A stretch of 64,000 nt of DNA from Acetatifactor sp. (GTDB lineage Bacteria > Bacillota > Clostridia > Lachnospirales > Lachnospiraceae): contig JAILHH010000001.1 in assembly GCA_024695935.1 (NCBI GenBank), positions 83,165-147,164 of the forward strand. The letters are read 5' to 3'. A program made the translations under genes and the position numbers. The stretch's first letter is position 1. Every line of letters starts with the position of its first letter. Under the pieces are notes generated by a model. It ran no database searches, was not told the DNA's origin, and saw only the letters and a list, made by a program, of their open reading frames with translations. Below are positions 17,422-25,648 of this stretch, piece by piece.

Positions 17422-18822
17422 ATGGCTTCGAAAAATCAGAAAGTAACTAAATACAGAAGACCATTAAACTTAAACCTGGGAGTTATTGTTTTTGGTGTGA
17501 TCATCATCTATGTTCTTATCGTGGTGGTCATATATTTTAAGAGTGAACATATTGTCAGATATGAGGTTTTAAAGGGATCTCTTACAGGTAACAATACTTA
17601 CACAGGCCTGGCTCTCAGAAATGAAAAGGTCATAAATGCAGATACCTCGGGATATTTTAATTTCTATACAAGAGAAGGTAGCAGAGTTGCCGTAGGAGAC
17701 CTGGTATATACCGTGGACGGCACGGGAATGGTTGCTGAATATATCAAAAACCTCGGGGCCCAGGAAAACTCTTTAAGTGACAGAGAATTAAACGAATTTC
17801 GTAATGAGATCATAAATTTCTCCCATGGCTTTGATGAGAGAGATTTCAGTTCTCTTTATAATTTTAAATATGAGCTTAAAAATACGGTTTTAAAGCTCAC
17901 CGGCGAGGAACTTCTAAAGAATATAAAGGAACTTGGAAGTGATGCCACTGCCGCCGGATCCATCGACTATCGATATGCTACTTCCAGCGGTATCGTAAGC
18001 TATTGGACAGACGGATATGAAGGCTTTGATCCCTCCATGATCAGCATGGAAGTTTTTGAAAATCCGGAATATAACAGAAATACCATACTTTCAAATTCTC
18101 TTTTAAGTGTGGATGATCCTGTTTATAAGATTTGCTCAGACGAGTCCTGGTGCATCATTATTCCTGTCGATGCAAACAGAGCAGAGGAGCTTTTGGCCGA
18201 AGGATATGTAAAAGTCAGATTTTTAAAAAATCAATATGTTTCCTGGGGAAAGGTTTCCGTGATTAACGGAACTGACTCAAATACCTTTGTAAGGCTTGAT
18301 TTTACTAATTCCATGGTTACATTTTCCGGAGACAGATTCCTTGATATTGAGCTTGTGGTGGATGATGAGAACGGATTAAAGATACCGAATTCTTCCATAG
18401 TTTCCAAGGATTTTTATCTGGTACCGGAAGAGTTTATCATTTCTGAATCGGAGGATACTTATTCGATTTTAAGACAGAGTTACAATGAAGAGGGTAAGCC
18501 CGAAGTATTTGATGTGGAAGTTGAGATTTACAGCTATGACAAGGAAACGCATGAGTATTACATCGACAGTTCAGCATTTGATGCAGGCACCGTGATACTT
18601 GCCAGGGATACTCAAAAGGACTTTGTCTTAAGCAAACGTGCAACCCTTACGGGCGTATATAATATGAATAAGGGATATGCCGATTTCAAGGAGATAATCA
18701 TTCTTTCACAGAATGATGAATATTCCATTGTAAAAGGAAATACGACCTACGGACTTCAGGAATATGATTATATAGTTTTGAATGCCTCGGTTGTGACGGA
18801 TGACCAGTTTTTGACTTATTAA
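17422..18822 (+). CDS. HlyD-family membrane-fusion/adaptor-like protein
   Basis: The 466-residue protein has a basic N-terminus, one membrane helix (about 20-40) and an extracellular beta-rich region of the HlyD/periplasmic-adaptor type. Recognisable pieces are the barrel entry SGYFNFYTREGSRVAVGDLVYTVDG and a later SSGIVSYW repeat of the half-motif. No transporter or outer-membrane gene is next to it. I chose the ATG at 17422, preceded by GGAG; the ATG at 17386 lies inside the base of the preceding hairpin. It sits between a P-loop protein and sepF, which hints at a role in the envelope or division, but this is inference. Confidence 0.75.
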   Translation: MASKNQKVTKYRRPLNLNLGVIVFGVIIIYVLIVVVIYFKSEHIVRYEVLKGSLTGNNTYTGLALRNEKVINADTSGYFNFYTREGSRVAVGDLVYTVDGTGMVAEYIKNLGAQENSLSDRELNEFRNEIINFSHGFDERDFSSLYNFKYELKNTVLKLTGEELLKNIKELGSDATAAGSIDYRYATSSGIVSYWTDGYEGFDPSMISMEVFENPEYNRNTILSNSLLSVDDPVYKICSDESWCIIIPVDANRAEELLAEGYVKVRFLKNQYVSWGKVSVINGTDSNTFVRLDFTNSMVTFSGDRFLDIELVVDDENGLKIPNSSIVSKDFYLVPEEFIISESEDTYSILRQSYNEEGKPEVFDVEVEIYSYDKETHEYYIDSSAFDAGTVILARDTQKDFVLSKRATLTGVYNMNKGYADFKEIIILSQNDEYSIVKGNTTYGLQEYDYIVLNASVVTDDQFLTY

Positions 18823-18824
18823 TG

Positions 18825-18853
18825 TTGACATAAAGCCAAAAAACATTGATAAT
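18825..18853 (+). promoter_or_regulatory. Promoter for sepF
   Basis: A perfect TTGACA at 18825-18830 and GATAAT at 18848-18853 are separated by 17 bases, just after the stop of the HlyD-type gene and 46 bases before the sepF start. Confidence 0.75.
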
Positions 18854-18898
18854 ATTTAGAGTATGTTAAATAAATTTTCAGGTGGGAGATAATAAATA

Positions 18899-19393
18899 AT
18901 GGGCGCTATTGATAAGTTTTTAAATTACATGAAACTAAACGGCGATGCCGACGATTATGATGCGGATGATGATTATTTTGATGAGGAAGATGAAGAGGAT
19001 ATCAAGCCCTCTGTGAAAAAGACTACAGAGGAGCCTGAATTTGAGGAACCTCAGAGAAAAGTACAGCCTAAGATCACACCCATCAGACAAAACAGCAAAA
19101 AGCTTCCCGGTTCGGGAATGGAAGTATGCGTTATCAAACCGCAGTCTGTGGATGAGTCAAGGGAGATCACGGAGACTCTTCTTGCTAACAGAACCGTTGT
19201 ACTTAATCTTGAAGGCCTTCAGCTTGATATAGCACAGAGGATCATTGATTTCACATCCGGTTCATGTTATGCCATCGGTGGAAATCTTCAAAAGATTTCA
19301 AACTCCATTTTTATTGTTACTCCTGCTTCAGTTGATATATCCGGAGATATTCAGGGTCTTTTTGATGGTTCCTTCGATACGTTAGAACATTAA
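18899..19393 (+). CDS. sepF: Cell division protein SepF
   Basis: SepF is a membrane-binding protein that links FtsZ to the membrane and shapes the septum. The 164-residue protein has the N-terminal amphipathic membrane-targeting helix (GAIDKFLNYMKL), an acidic linker (about 20-45), and the C-terminal dimer domain with VCVIKPQS, VVLNLEG and the closing FIVTPA. It has its own promoter and a strong terminator, so it is monocistronic. FtsZ is not in the window. Confidence 0.95.
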   Translation: MGAIDKFLNYMKLNGDADDYDADDDYFDEEDEEDIKPSVKKTTEEPEFEEPQRKVQPKITPIRQNSKKLPGSGMEVCVIKPQSVDESREITETLLANRTVVLNLEGLQLDIAQRIIDFTSGSCYAIGGNLQKISNSIFIVTPASVDISGDIQGLFDGSFDTLEH

Positions 19394-19404
19394 TTTTTGA
19401 TTAA

Positions 19405-19435
19405 AAGCTTCCTGATTTCAGGAAGCTTATTTTTT
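19405..19435 (+). terminator. Intrinsic terminator after sepF
   Basis: The perfect 11-bp stem AAGCTTCCTGA (19405-19415) / TCAGGAAGCTT (19418-19428) has a two-base loop and is followed by ATTTTTT. The aroB ribosome-binding site begins directly after the T-run. Confidence 0.9.
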
Positions 19436-19445
19436 GGGAGATTTT

Positions 19446-20555
19446 ATGACTGAAAGATTAGAGATATTAAATAACAGAAAACATTGCTATGATATTGTTT
19501 TCACAGATAATTTTGATTCTCTTTATGAAGAGATGAAAAACCTTAACCTTACCGATAACAAGATCTGTATCATTACAGATTCAAATGTTGAGCAGTTTTG
19601 GTTTGACAAGATTTATGAAGCTTTTTCACCGGTTAAGGACAGGGTATATAAATGCGTGATACCTGCGGGAGAAAGCTCAAAGAATCTTGAGAGTATCAAT
19701 TCCATATATTCTTATCTTATTGAATCAGGCTTTGACAGAAAAAGCGTACTCATTGCACTTGGAGGCGGTGTCGTGGGGGATATGACAGGCTTTGTTGCCG
19801 CTACATTCCTTAGAGGCATTTCCTATGTCCAGGTTCCCACCACATTACTTTCCCAGTGTGATTCATCCATAGGCGGAAAGACTGCCGTTGACTTTAACGG
19901 TTATAAAAATATGATCGGTGCTTTTTATATGCCTTCTTTTGTTTATATGAATCTGTCAACTCTTTCAACCCTGCCTGACAGACAGTATTATTCAGGATTT
20001 GCCGAAGTGATGAAATACGGTATCATAAAGGACGAAGAGTTTTATAACTGGCTCATTGAAAATATGTATGAGATCCGTGACAAGGAAACCGAAACCCTTA
20101 TTGAGATGGTTTACAGATCCTGTCAGATCAAAAAGTATTATGTGGAAAAGGATCCCAAAGAAAAAGGGGACAGAGTCATATTGAATTTTGGTCATACCAT
20201 CGGACATGCCATTGAAAAGTATATGAATTTTGAACTGTTTCACGGTGAATGTGTGGCCCTTGGATGTGTCTGCGCAGCCTTTATTTCCATGAAAAAAGGT
20301 TATCTTGATTCGGATGAATTTTATGAAATCCGTGATATGTTTGTTCCTTTTTGCCTGCCCATATCCGTTGATGATATTGACACCAAAGAAGTTTTGCGAC
20401 TTTCTAAATCCGACAAAAAGATGGACAATGGCATCATCAGATTTATTTTGATAAAAAAGATCGGAAAGGCTTTTATCGATACTACCGTTACGGATGAAGA
20501 GATCCTTGAAGCTTTGGACGAAATCAACTTTACGGAAGAGGATGCACATGAATAA
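19446..20555 (+). CDS. aroB: 3-dehydroquinate synthase AroB
   Basis: AroB catalyses the second step of the shikimate pathway, converting DAHP to 3-dehydroquinate with NAD and a divalent metal. The 369-residue protein has the NAD-binding GGGVVGDMTGF, PTTLLSQCDSSIGGK and the metal-binding histidines in NFGHTIGHAIE and FHGECVALG. The ATG at 19446 is preceded by GGGAG; an upstream TTG at 19434 in the terminator T-run was rejected. No other shikimate genes are adjacent. The last eight bases overlap the lspA start. Confidence 0.96.
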   Translation: MTERLEILNNRKHCYDIVFTDNFDSLYEEMKNLNLTDNKICIITDSNVEQFWFDKIYEAFSPVKDRVYKCVIPAGESSKNLESINSIYSYLIESGFDRKSVLIALGGGVVGDMTGFVAATFLRGISYVQVPTTLLSQCDSSIGGKTAVDFNGYKNMIGAFYMPSFVYMNLSTLSTLPDRQYYSGFAEVMKYGIIKDEEFYNWLIENMYEIRDKETETLIEMVYRSCQIKKYYVEKDPKEKGDRVILNFGHTIGHAIEKYMNFELFHGECVALGCVCAAFISMKKGYLDSDEFYEIRDMFVPFCLPISVDDIDTKEVLRLSKSDKKMDNGIIRFILIKKIGKAFIDTTVTDEEILEALDEINFTEEDAHE

Positions 20556-21087
20556 TACAGTTACAGTTAAAAGAAGTAAAATGCTGATCATAGACCTGCT
20601 CATATTTGCGGTTCTGGTATTTTTGGATCAGCTTTCTAAATATTTTGCCATTGTCAGATTAAAAGACAATGCGCCATTTGTGATCTGGGAGAATGTTTTT
20701 GAGTTTAATTATCTTGAAAACAGAGGATCTGCCTTTGGAATGCTCCAAAATCAGAAAGTTTTCATCCTGTTTGTGGGCGCTATTTTTATGGCTGTCATCC
20801 TGTTCTTTTTGTTCAGGCTTCCTGAGACGAAAAAGTTTGTTTCCATCCATGTGCTGCTTTCATTTATCGTGGCAGGCGGTATCGGAAATATGATAGACAG
20901 AGTCAGATTTGATTATGTCGTGGATTTTCTGTATTTCAAACTTATAGATTATCCCATCTTCAACGTGGCTGACTGTTATATTGTTGTTGCGACCATTGTA
21001 CTTTTTGTTTTGTTTATATTTGTTTTCAAAGAAAAAGATTTTGAGTTTCTGAACTTTAAACAGAATAAATACAGAGAGATCAAATAG
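20548..21087 (+). CDS. lspA: Lipoprotein signal peptidase LspA
   Basis: LspA is an aspartic protease that removes the signal peptide from prolipoproteins after lipid attachment. The 179-residue protein has four membrane helices and both catalytic aspartate motifs, GNMIDRV and FNVADCYI. The ATG at 20548 overlaps the end of aroB; AGAGG inside aroB serves as ribosome-binding site. rluD starts at a GTG that overlaps the lspA stop by one base, the usual Firmicute lspA-rluD pair. The predicted lipoprotein carboxypeptidase at 15864 would be a substrate. Confidence 0.96.
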   Translation: MNNTVTVKRSKMLIIDLLIFAVLVFLDQLSKYFAIVRLKDNAPFVIWENVFEFNYLENRGSAFGMLQNQKVFILFVGAIFMAVILFFLFRLPETKKFVSIHVLLSFIVAGGIGNMIDRVRFDYVVDFLYFKLIDYPIFNVADCYIVVATIVLFVLFIFVFKEKDFEFLNFKQNKYREIK

Positions 21088-22001
21088 TGGAAGACAGATT
21101 TGTGTTTGAGATAACTGAAGAAAATGAAGATGAGAGGATCGATAAGTGTCTGAGTATGCTTATCGATTCTTTGTCACGTTCTTTTATTCAAAAGATGATC
21201 CGGAACGATCAGGTTTTTGTAAACGAGAACACTGTGAAGGCAAATTATAAAGTTAAAGCCGGAGACAGTGTGTGTTTTGAACTGCCTAAGGCCGTTGAAC
21301 CGGATATTTTGCCCGAGGATATCCCACTTAACATTCTCTATGAGGATAAGGATGTGATCGTGGTAAATAAACCAAAAGGCATGGTGGTTCACCCTGCTGC
21401 AGGTCATTACTCAGGGACACTGGTAAATGCCCTTATGTTTCATTGCGGACAGGACCTTTCCGGGATAAACGGTGTTATGCGCCCCGGTATTGTTCACAGG
21501 ATAGATATGAATACCACCGGCAGTGTCATTGCATGTAAAAATGATGCGGCTCATAATCTGATCGCCGGTTATTTAAAGGAGCATTCCATAAAAAGAGTAT
21601 ATCATGCCATTTGCTACGGCGTGGTAAAGGAGGATGAAGGAGTTATCGACGCTCCCATCGGCAGGCATCCCACTGACAGGAAGAAGATGGCGATCAATTA
21701 TAAAAACGGTAAAAATGCCGTCACTCATTATAAGGTTTTAAAGAGATTTGAAAAATATACTTATATTCAATGCGTCTTGGAGACGGGGCGAACTCATCAG
21801 ATAAGAGTTCATATGGCTTCCATCGGACATCCGCTGTTAGGGGATGATGTTTATTCAAACAGAAAATGTGAATTTAATCTGACTGGGCAGACTCTTCATG
21901 CAAAGATCCTTGGCTTTAACAGGCCTTCGGATGGAGAGTATATTGAGACGGATGCACCCCTTCCGGAGTATTTTGAAAAGCTTTTAAATATTTTAAAATA
22001 A
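21087..22001 (+). CDS. rluD: Large-subunit rRNA pseudouridine synthase RluD-type
   Basis: The 304-residue RluA/RluD-family enzyme has an N-terminal S4 RNA-binding domain (about 15-75) and the catalytic motif HRIDMNTTG, in which the aspartate is the nucleophile. ETGRTHQIRVHMA follows. The start is a GTG overlapping the lspA stop. The family usually modifies helix 69 of 23S rRNA, but target assignment from sequence is only probable. Another family member lies at 44318-45316. Confidence 0.92.
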   Translation: MEDRFVFEITEENEDERIDKCLSMLIDSLSRSFIQKMIRNDQVFVNENTVKANYKVKAGDSVCFELPKAVEPDILPEDIPLNILYEDKDVIVVNKPKGMVVHPAAGHYSGTLVNALMFHCGQDLSGINGVMRPGIVHRIDMNTTGSVIACKNDAAHNLIAGYLKEHSIKRVYHAICYGVVKEDEGVIDAPIGRHPTDRKKMAINYKNGKNAVTHYKVLKRFEKYTYIQCVLETGRTHQIRVHMASIGHPLLGDDVYSNRKCEFNLTGQTLHAKILGFNRPSDGEYIETDAPLPEYFEKLLNILK

Positions 22002-22070
22002 GCTTTTTTATCAGGCATGTAATTTTTCAGATTTTTTAACTGTTATACAGGTATTTGTTTAATTATTAAT

Positions 22071-22099
22071 TTGCAAAATCGTCCAAAATTCAGTATAAT
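22071..22099 (+). promoter_or_regulatory. Promoter for the cytidylate-kinase-like gene
   Basis: TTGCAA at 22071-22076 and a perfect TATAAT at 22094-22099 are separated by 17 bases. The gene starts 35 bases downstream, with GAAAGGCAGGCG as a weak ribosome-binding site. Confidence 0.8.
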
Positions 22100-22134
22100 A
22101 ATGATATAAAAAAGGGCGAAAGGCAGGCGATGAT

Positions 22135-22755
22135 ATGAATACTATTATTACCATAGGAAGGCAGTTTGGATCCGAGGGTAGAGAGATCGGTGAAAAAGTT
22201 GCTGCGCGTTTTGGAGTCAAATGTTATGACAAGGAGCTTATCACAAGAGCGGCCAAGGAAAGTGGTTTTTGTGAGGAAATGATTCTAAATCATGACGAGA
22301 GGCCTACCAACTCATTTCTTTACAATCTTGTACTTGATACATATTCCTTTGGCTATAATACATCATCATTTGTTGATATGCCCATAAGTCATAAAGTATT
22401 TCTGGCACAGTTCGATGCCATTAAAAAGATCGCATCGGAAGGCCCCTGTGTTATAGTAGGCAGATGCGCAGATTACGCTTTGGCAGATTATCAAAATGTC
22501 GTAAATCTCTTTATTTACGGTGAGGAGCATGCAAAGATAAGGCATATCATGGAAACCTATAATCTTTCCGAAGATAAGGCTAAGGATATGATGGATAAGA
22601 AGGACAAGCAGCGCCAGAGCTATTATAATTATTATTCTTCCAAAAAGTGGGGAAGAGCTGACAGTTATGATCTTTGCATCAATTCAACAAAACTCGGGGT
22701 GGATGGAACCGTTAATCTCATTGCCCAGTACGTTGAAGATTTTGAGAAAAAGTAA
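22135..22755 (+). CDS. Cytidylate kinase-like family protein
   Basis: The 206-residue protein begins ITIGRQFGSEGREIGEKVA, a P-loop variant with GxxGSEG rather than GxxGxGK, as in the cytidylate-kinase-like family common in Clostridia. GPCVIVGRCADY and the lid-like region KDKQRQSYYNYYS also match. Genuine Cmk is normally encoded elsewhere in these genomes, so the substrate here is unknown; a nucleoside monophosphate kinase activity is inferred. It has its own strong promoter. Confidence 0.85.
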   Translation: MNTIITIGRQFGSEGREIGEKVAARFGVKCYDKELITRAAKESGFCEEMILNHDERPTNSFLYNLVLDTYSFGYNTSSFVDMPISHKVFLAQFDAIKKIASEGPCVIVGRCADYALADYQNVVNLFIYGEEHAKIRHIMETYNLSEDKAKDMMDKKDKQRQSYYNYYSSKKWGRADSYDLCINSTKLGVDGTVNLIAQYVEDFEKK

Positions 22756-22804
22756 GTTTTTGCTATTGTGCGAAAATATTTATCAATTTAGTTTAATATA
22801 AGTA

Positions 22805-22837
22805 TTGACTTTAAGAGGCACCTCATGTTATTATACT
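22805..22837 (+). promoter_or_regulatory. Promoter region for rplU
   Basis: TTGACT at 22805-22810 is followed by TATTAT at 22829-22834 (18-base spacer) or TATACT at 22832-22837 (21-base spacer). The 10-base sequence GAGGCACCTC (22815-22824), an exact reverse complement of the rplU ribosome-binding region, lies within the spacer. The exact start point is uncertain because the leader stem begins at 22835. Confidence 0.55.
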
Positions 22838-22941
22838 ACGGTATGCCGCATAACTAGGTATAAGCATCGAAAGATCACCAAAGTTAGCGAGTAATGTGAA
22901 CGAAGGAAAACCGTAGTTCATCGATAAGGAGGTGCCTCATT
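22835..22941 (+). ncRNA. Ribosomal protein L21 leader RNA
   Basis: The structured 5' leader precedes rplU. ACTACGGT at 22835-22842 pairs with ACCGTAGT at 22910-22917 to close a domain of about 80 bases containing CCGCATAACTAGGTATAAG and an AAGTTAGCGAG segment. It closely resembles, from memory, the L21 leader family of Firmicutes, in which the ribosomal protein is thought to bind its own mRNA. The ribosome-binding site GGAGGTG is at 22928-22934. Confidence 0.75.
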
Positions 22942-23247
22942 ATGTACGCAATTATTGCAACAGGTGGCAAACAGTACAAAGTTTCAGAAGGAGATATCAT
23001 CAAAGTTGAGAAGCTTGATGCAGAAGCCGGAAACACAGTTACTTTTGACCAGGTTATCGCAGTAAGTGACGCTACCCTTAAGGTTGGTGAGGATGTTAAG
23101 AATGCATCTGTATCAGCAACTGTTATGGAGCAGGGTAGAGGTAAGAAGGTTATTGTATATAAGTACAAGAGAAAAACCGGATACCACAAAAAGAATGGTC
23201 ATAGACAAGCATACACTCAGGTTAAGATTGATAAGATCAATGCATAA
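22942..23247 (+). CDS. rplU: 50S ribosomal protein L21
   Basis: The 101-residue L21 begins [14 protein letters not shown] and ends with the basic [15 protein letters not shown] block that contacts 23S rRNA. It is the first gene of the rplU-prp-rpmA unit. RNase G (rng) often sits directly upstream in related Clostridia, but here that gene lies about 9 kb away on the opposite strand. Confidence 0.98.
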   Translation: MYAIIATGGKQYKVSEGDIIKVEKLDAEAGNTVTFDQVIAVSDATLKVGEDVKNASVSATVMEQGRGKKVIVYKYKRKTGYHKKNGHRQAYTQVKIDKINA

Positions 23248-23249
23248 TT

Positions 23250-23579
23250 ATGACTAAATTTGTTTTTAAAAAAAACGACGGAATATACAATGGTTTTTAT
23301 TGTATGGGACATGCCGGTTTTGCAAAGAAAGGTAAGCCTGACATCCTCTGTTCAGCAATCTCTGTGTTGACCATCAATACGGTCAATTACATTGAAGAGA
23401 TTGTAAAGGATCCCATCAGATTGGAATCAAACGAGGAAACAGGGTTTATTAAACTTGATTTTAACGGTGAGCCAAAAAAAGAGTCACTTTTAATGCTGGA
23501 TTCTTTGGTTTTCGGATTACAGAATCTTGCAGCTGAGTATGGTGACAAATATTTATCAGTAGAATTCGAGGAGGTGTAA
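23250..23579 (+). CDS. prp: Ribosomal-processing cysteine protease Prp
   Basis: Prp cleaves the N-terminal extension of L27 before its assembly into the ribosome. The 109-residue protein has the catalytic histidine in GHAGF and the cysteine in ILCSAIS, as in the staphylococcal enzyme. It lies between rplU (two-base gap) and rpmA (three-base gap), the conserved order in bacteria with an extended L27. The GAGGAGG at its 3' end is the ribosome-binding site of rpmA. Confidence 0.95.
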   Translation: MTKFVFKKNDGIYNGFYCMGHAGFAKKGKPDILCSAISVLTINTVNYIEEIVKDPIRLESNEETGFIKLDFNGEPKKESLLMLDSLVFGLQNLAAEYGDKYLSVEFEEV

Positions 23580-23582
23580 ACC

Positions 23583-23870
23583 ATGTTAAATATGAACCTT
23601 CAGTTTTTCGCTCATAAAAAGGGAGTTGGTTCTACCAAGAACGGTAGAGATTCCGAATCCAAGAGACTTGGTGCGAAAAGAGCAGACGGACAGTTTGTTA
23701 AGGCCGGAAATATTCTTTACAGACAGCGCGGAACAAAGATTCATCCCGGTATCAATGTAGGTATTGGCGGAGATGATACACTGTATGCTTTAGTTGATGG
23801 CGTTCTTCGTTTCGAGAGAAAAGGCAGAGACAAGAAGCAGGCTTCCGTTTATCCTGTTGAGGAGAACTAA
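23583..23870 (+). CDS. rpmA: 50S ribosomal protein L27 (with cleavable N-terminal extension)
   Basis: The 95-residue L27 starts [14 protein letters not shown]. The first nine residues (MLNMNLQFF) are the extension removed by Prp, leaving AHKKG at the mature N-terminus that reaches toward the peptidyl transferase centre. The rest, including [15 protein letters not shown], is canonical. A terminator follows 15 bases after the stop. Confidence 0.98.
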   Translation: MLNMNLQFFAHKKGVGSTKNGRDSESKRLGAKRADGQFVKAGNILYRQRGTKIHPGINVGIGGDDTLYALVDGVLRFERKGRDKKQASVYPVEEN

Positions 23871-23885
23871 TTTTTTGATCTTTCA

Positions 23886-23917
23886 GGGCTTCAAACTTAT
23901 ATGGTTTGAGGCCCTTT
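23886..23917 (+). terminator. Intrinsic terminator after rpmA
   Basis: GGGCTTCAAAC (23886-23896) pairs with GTTTGAGGCCC (23904-23914) with one G-T wobble and a seven-base loop, followed by TTT. It separates the ribosomal protein unit from obg. The following 90 bases contain a 7-bp inverted repeat (TATCTTA/TAAGATA) but no convincing promoter. Confidence 0.75.
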
Positions 23918-24006
23918 AAAGTTTTTATCTTAAAATGGATTTTTATTAAATCTGTTCTAAGATAAGATCTTTAAATTCATTTTCAAATTTTGTGAGGTAA
24001 AAATTT

Positions 24007-25296
24007 ATGTTTGCGGATAGAGCAAGAATTTATGTAAGGAGCGGAAAAGGCGGCGACGGACATGTTTCCTTCAGACGCGAGAAATATGTGCCTGCGGGCG
24101 GCCCCGACGGCGGAGACGGCGGACACGGCGGCGATGTGATATTGCAGGTCGATGAGGGACTTAATACTCTTATCGATTTCAGACACGTTCGTAAATACAA
24201 AGCTCAGGACGGCGAGGAAGGCGGCAAAAAGAACTGCCGCGGAAAAGACGGAGAGGATATTATCATTAAGGTTCCTGAAGGAACTGTGGTAAAGGAAGCC
24301 GAATCCGGTAAAGTTATCACTGATATGTCCGGCGATAACAGACGTTTTGTACTTTTAAAAGGCGGAAAAGGCGGTAACGGTAATCAGCATTATGCCACAA
24401 GCACCATGCAGGCTCCCAAATATGCCCAGCCCGGACAGCCTGCCAGAGAACTGGAACTGTTTTTGGAACTTAAGGTCATTGCCGATGTGGGTCTTGTAGG
24501 ATTTCCAAACGTTGGTAAATCCACATTTTTATCCAGAGTCTCAAATGCCAGACCAAAGATCGCAAATTATCATTTTACGACTTTAAATCCAAATCTCGGT
24601 GTGGTTGACCTTGAAGGCACAGGTGGATTTGTAATTGCCGATATCCCCGGCCTTATTGAAGGCGCTTCAGAGGGAGTGGGACTTGGTTTTGAATTCCTTC
24701 GCCATATAGAGAGAACAAAGGTTATCATCCATATTGTTGATGCTGCAGGCACTGAGGGCAGAGACCCTATTGAAGATATTTATACCATCAATAAAGAACT
24801 GGAAAATTACAATGCTGATATAGCAGCCAGACCTCAGGTCATCGCTGCCAACAAGATCGATGCATTTATGGACAATGCCGAGGAGATCATTGAAAAGATA
24901 AAGGCAGAGTTTGAGCCCAAGGGAATCAAGGTATTTCCCATCTCAGCTGTCAGCGGAAGCGGTATAAAAGAGCTTCTCTATTATGTTTATGATCTTGTAC
25001 AGTCCATCGGAAAAGAGACTACAATATTTGAAACAGAGTATGATCCCGAAGCTGAGATATCCTTAAATGACCTTCCTTATGAAGTGTTCTATGATGAGGA
25101 AGAGGATGAATATGTCATCGAAGGACCAAAGATCGAAAAAATGCTGGGTTATACAAATCTGGAATCTGAAAAGGGCTTTAAATTCTTCCAGGATTTCTTG
25201 AAGGATTCCGGAATTTTGGATGAACTCACAGAGCTTGGCATCACCGACGGCGACACTGTCAGAATGTATGGACATAAGTTTGATTATTATAAATAA
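24007..25296 (+). CDS. obgE: GTPase Obg/CgtA
   Basis: Obg is an essential GTPase of 50S assembly and stress signalling. The 429-residue protein has the glycine-rich Obg fold (about 1-158) and a G domain with G1 GFPNVGKS at about 165-172, G3 DIPGLIEGA and G4 NKID. A C-terminal OCT domain (about 345-429), typical of Gram-positive Obg, follows. GTGAGG precedes the ATG. It heads the obg-yhbY-nadD-yqeK-rsfS run. Confidence 0.97.
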   Translation: MFADRARIYVRSGKGGDGHVSFRREKYVPAGGPDGGDGGHGGDVILQVDEGLNTLIDFRHVRKYKAQDGEEGGKKNCRGKDGEDIIIKVPEGTVVKEAESGKVITDMSGDNRRFVLLKGGKGGNGNQHYATSTMQAPKYAQPGQPARELELFLELKVIADVGLVGFPNVGKSTFLSRVSNARPKIANYHFTTLNPNLGVVDLEGTGGFVIADIPGLIEGASEGVGLGFEFLRHIERTKVIIHIVDAAGTEGRDPIEDIYTINKELENYNADIAARPQVIAANKIDAFMDNAEEIIEKIKAEFEPKGIKVFPISAVSGSGIKELLYYVYDLVQSIGKETTIFETEYDPEAEISLNDLPYEVFYDEEEDEYVIEGPKIEKMLGYTNLESEKGFKFFQDFLKDSGILDELTELGITDGDTVRMYGHKFDYYK

Positions 25297-25321
25297 TTGA
25301 TTTAAAGAAAGAGGTAATATA

Positions 25322-25618
25322 ATGACATTGACCAGTAAGCAGCGCTCTTATTTAAAAGGGCTTGCAAGCACCCTTGATCCTGTTTTTCAGATTGGAAAAT
25401 CCAGTGTGACACCTCAGATAACAGAGGCGATAGGAGAGTGCTTTAACAACAACGAGCTTATAAAACTTGCAGTTTTAAAAAACTGTGCAGACGATCCCAG
25501 AGAGATCGCTGAAGTTATAGCTGACAGAACTCATTCCACAGTAGTTCATGTTATCGGAAAAAAGATAGTGCTCTACAAACCCGATAAAGATAAGCCAAAG
25601 ATCGAACTTCCCAAATAA
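25322..25618 (+). CDS. yhbY: YhbY / CRS1-type RNA-binding protein
   Basis: The 98-residue CRM-domain protein has LTSKQRSYLKGLA at the N-terminus and the GxxG-like loop in QIGKSSVTPQI. YhbY associates with pre-50S particles in E. coli, which fits its place between obg and nadD. GAGGTAAT lies upstream of the ATG. Confidence 0.93.
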   Translation: MTLTSKQRSYLKGLASTLDPVFQIGKSSVTPQITEAIGECFNNNELIKLAVLKNCADDPREIAEVIADRTHSTVVHVIGKKIVLYKPDKDKPKIELPK

Positions 25619-25648
25619 GTTTTTAATCTTTTCTCAAAAGGTGGAATT

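Noticed and set aside
19992..20603. A 203-codon - strand frame over aroB and lspA
   Set aside because: Antisense shadow; no ribosome-binding site and no recognisable domain.
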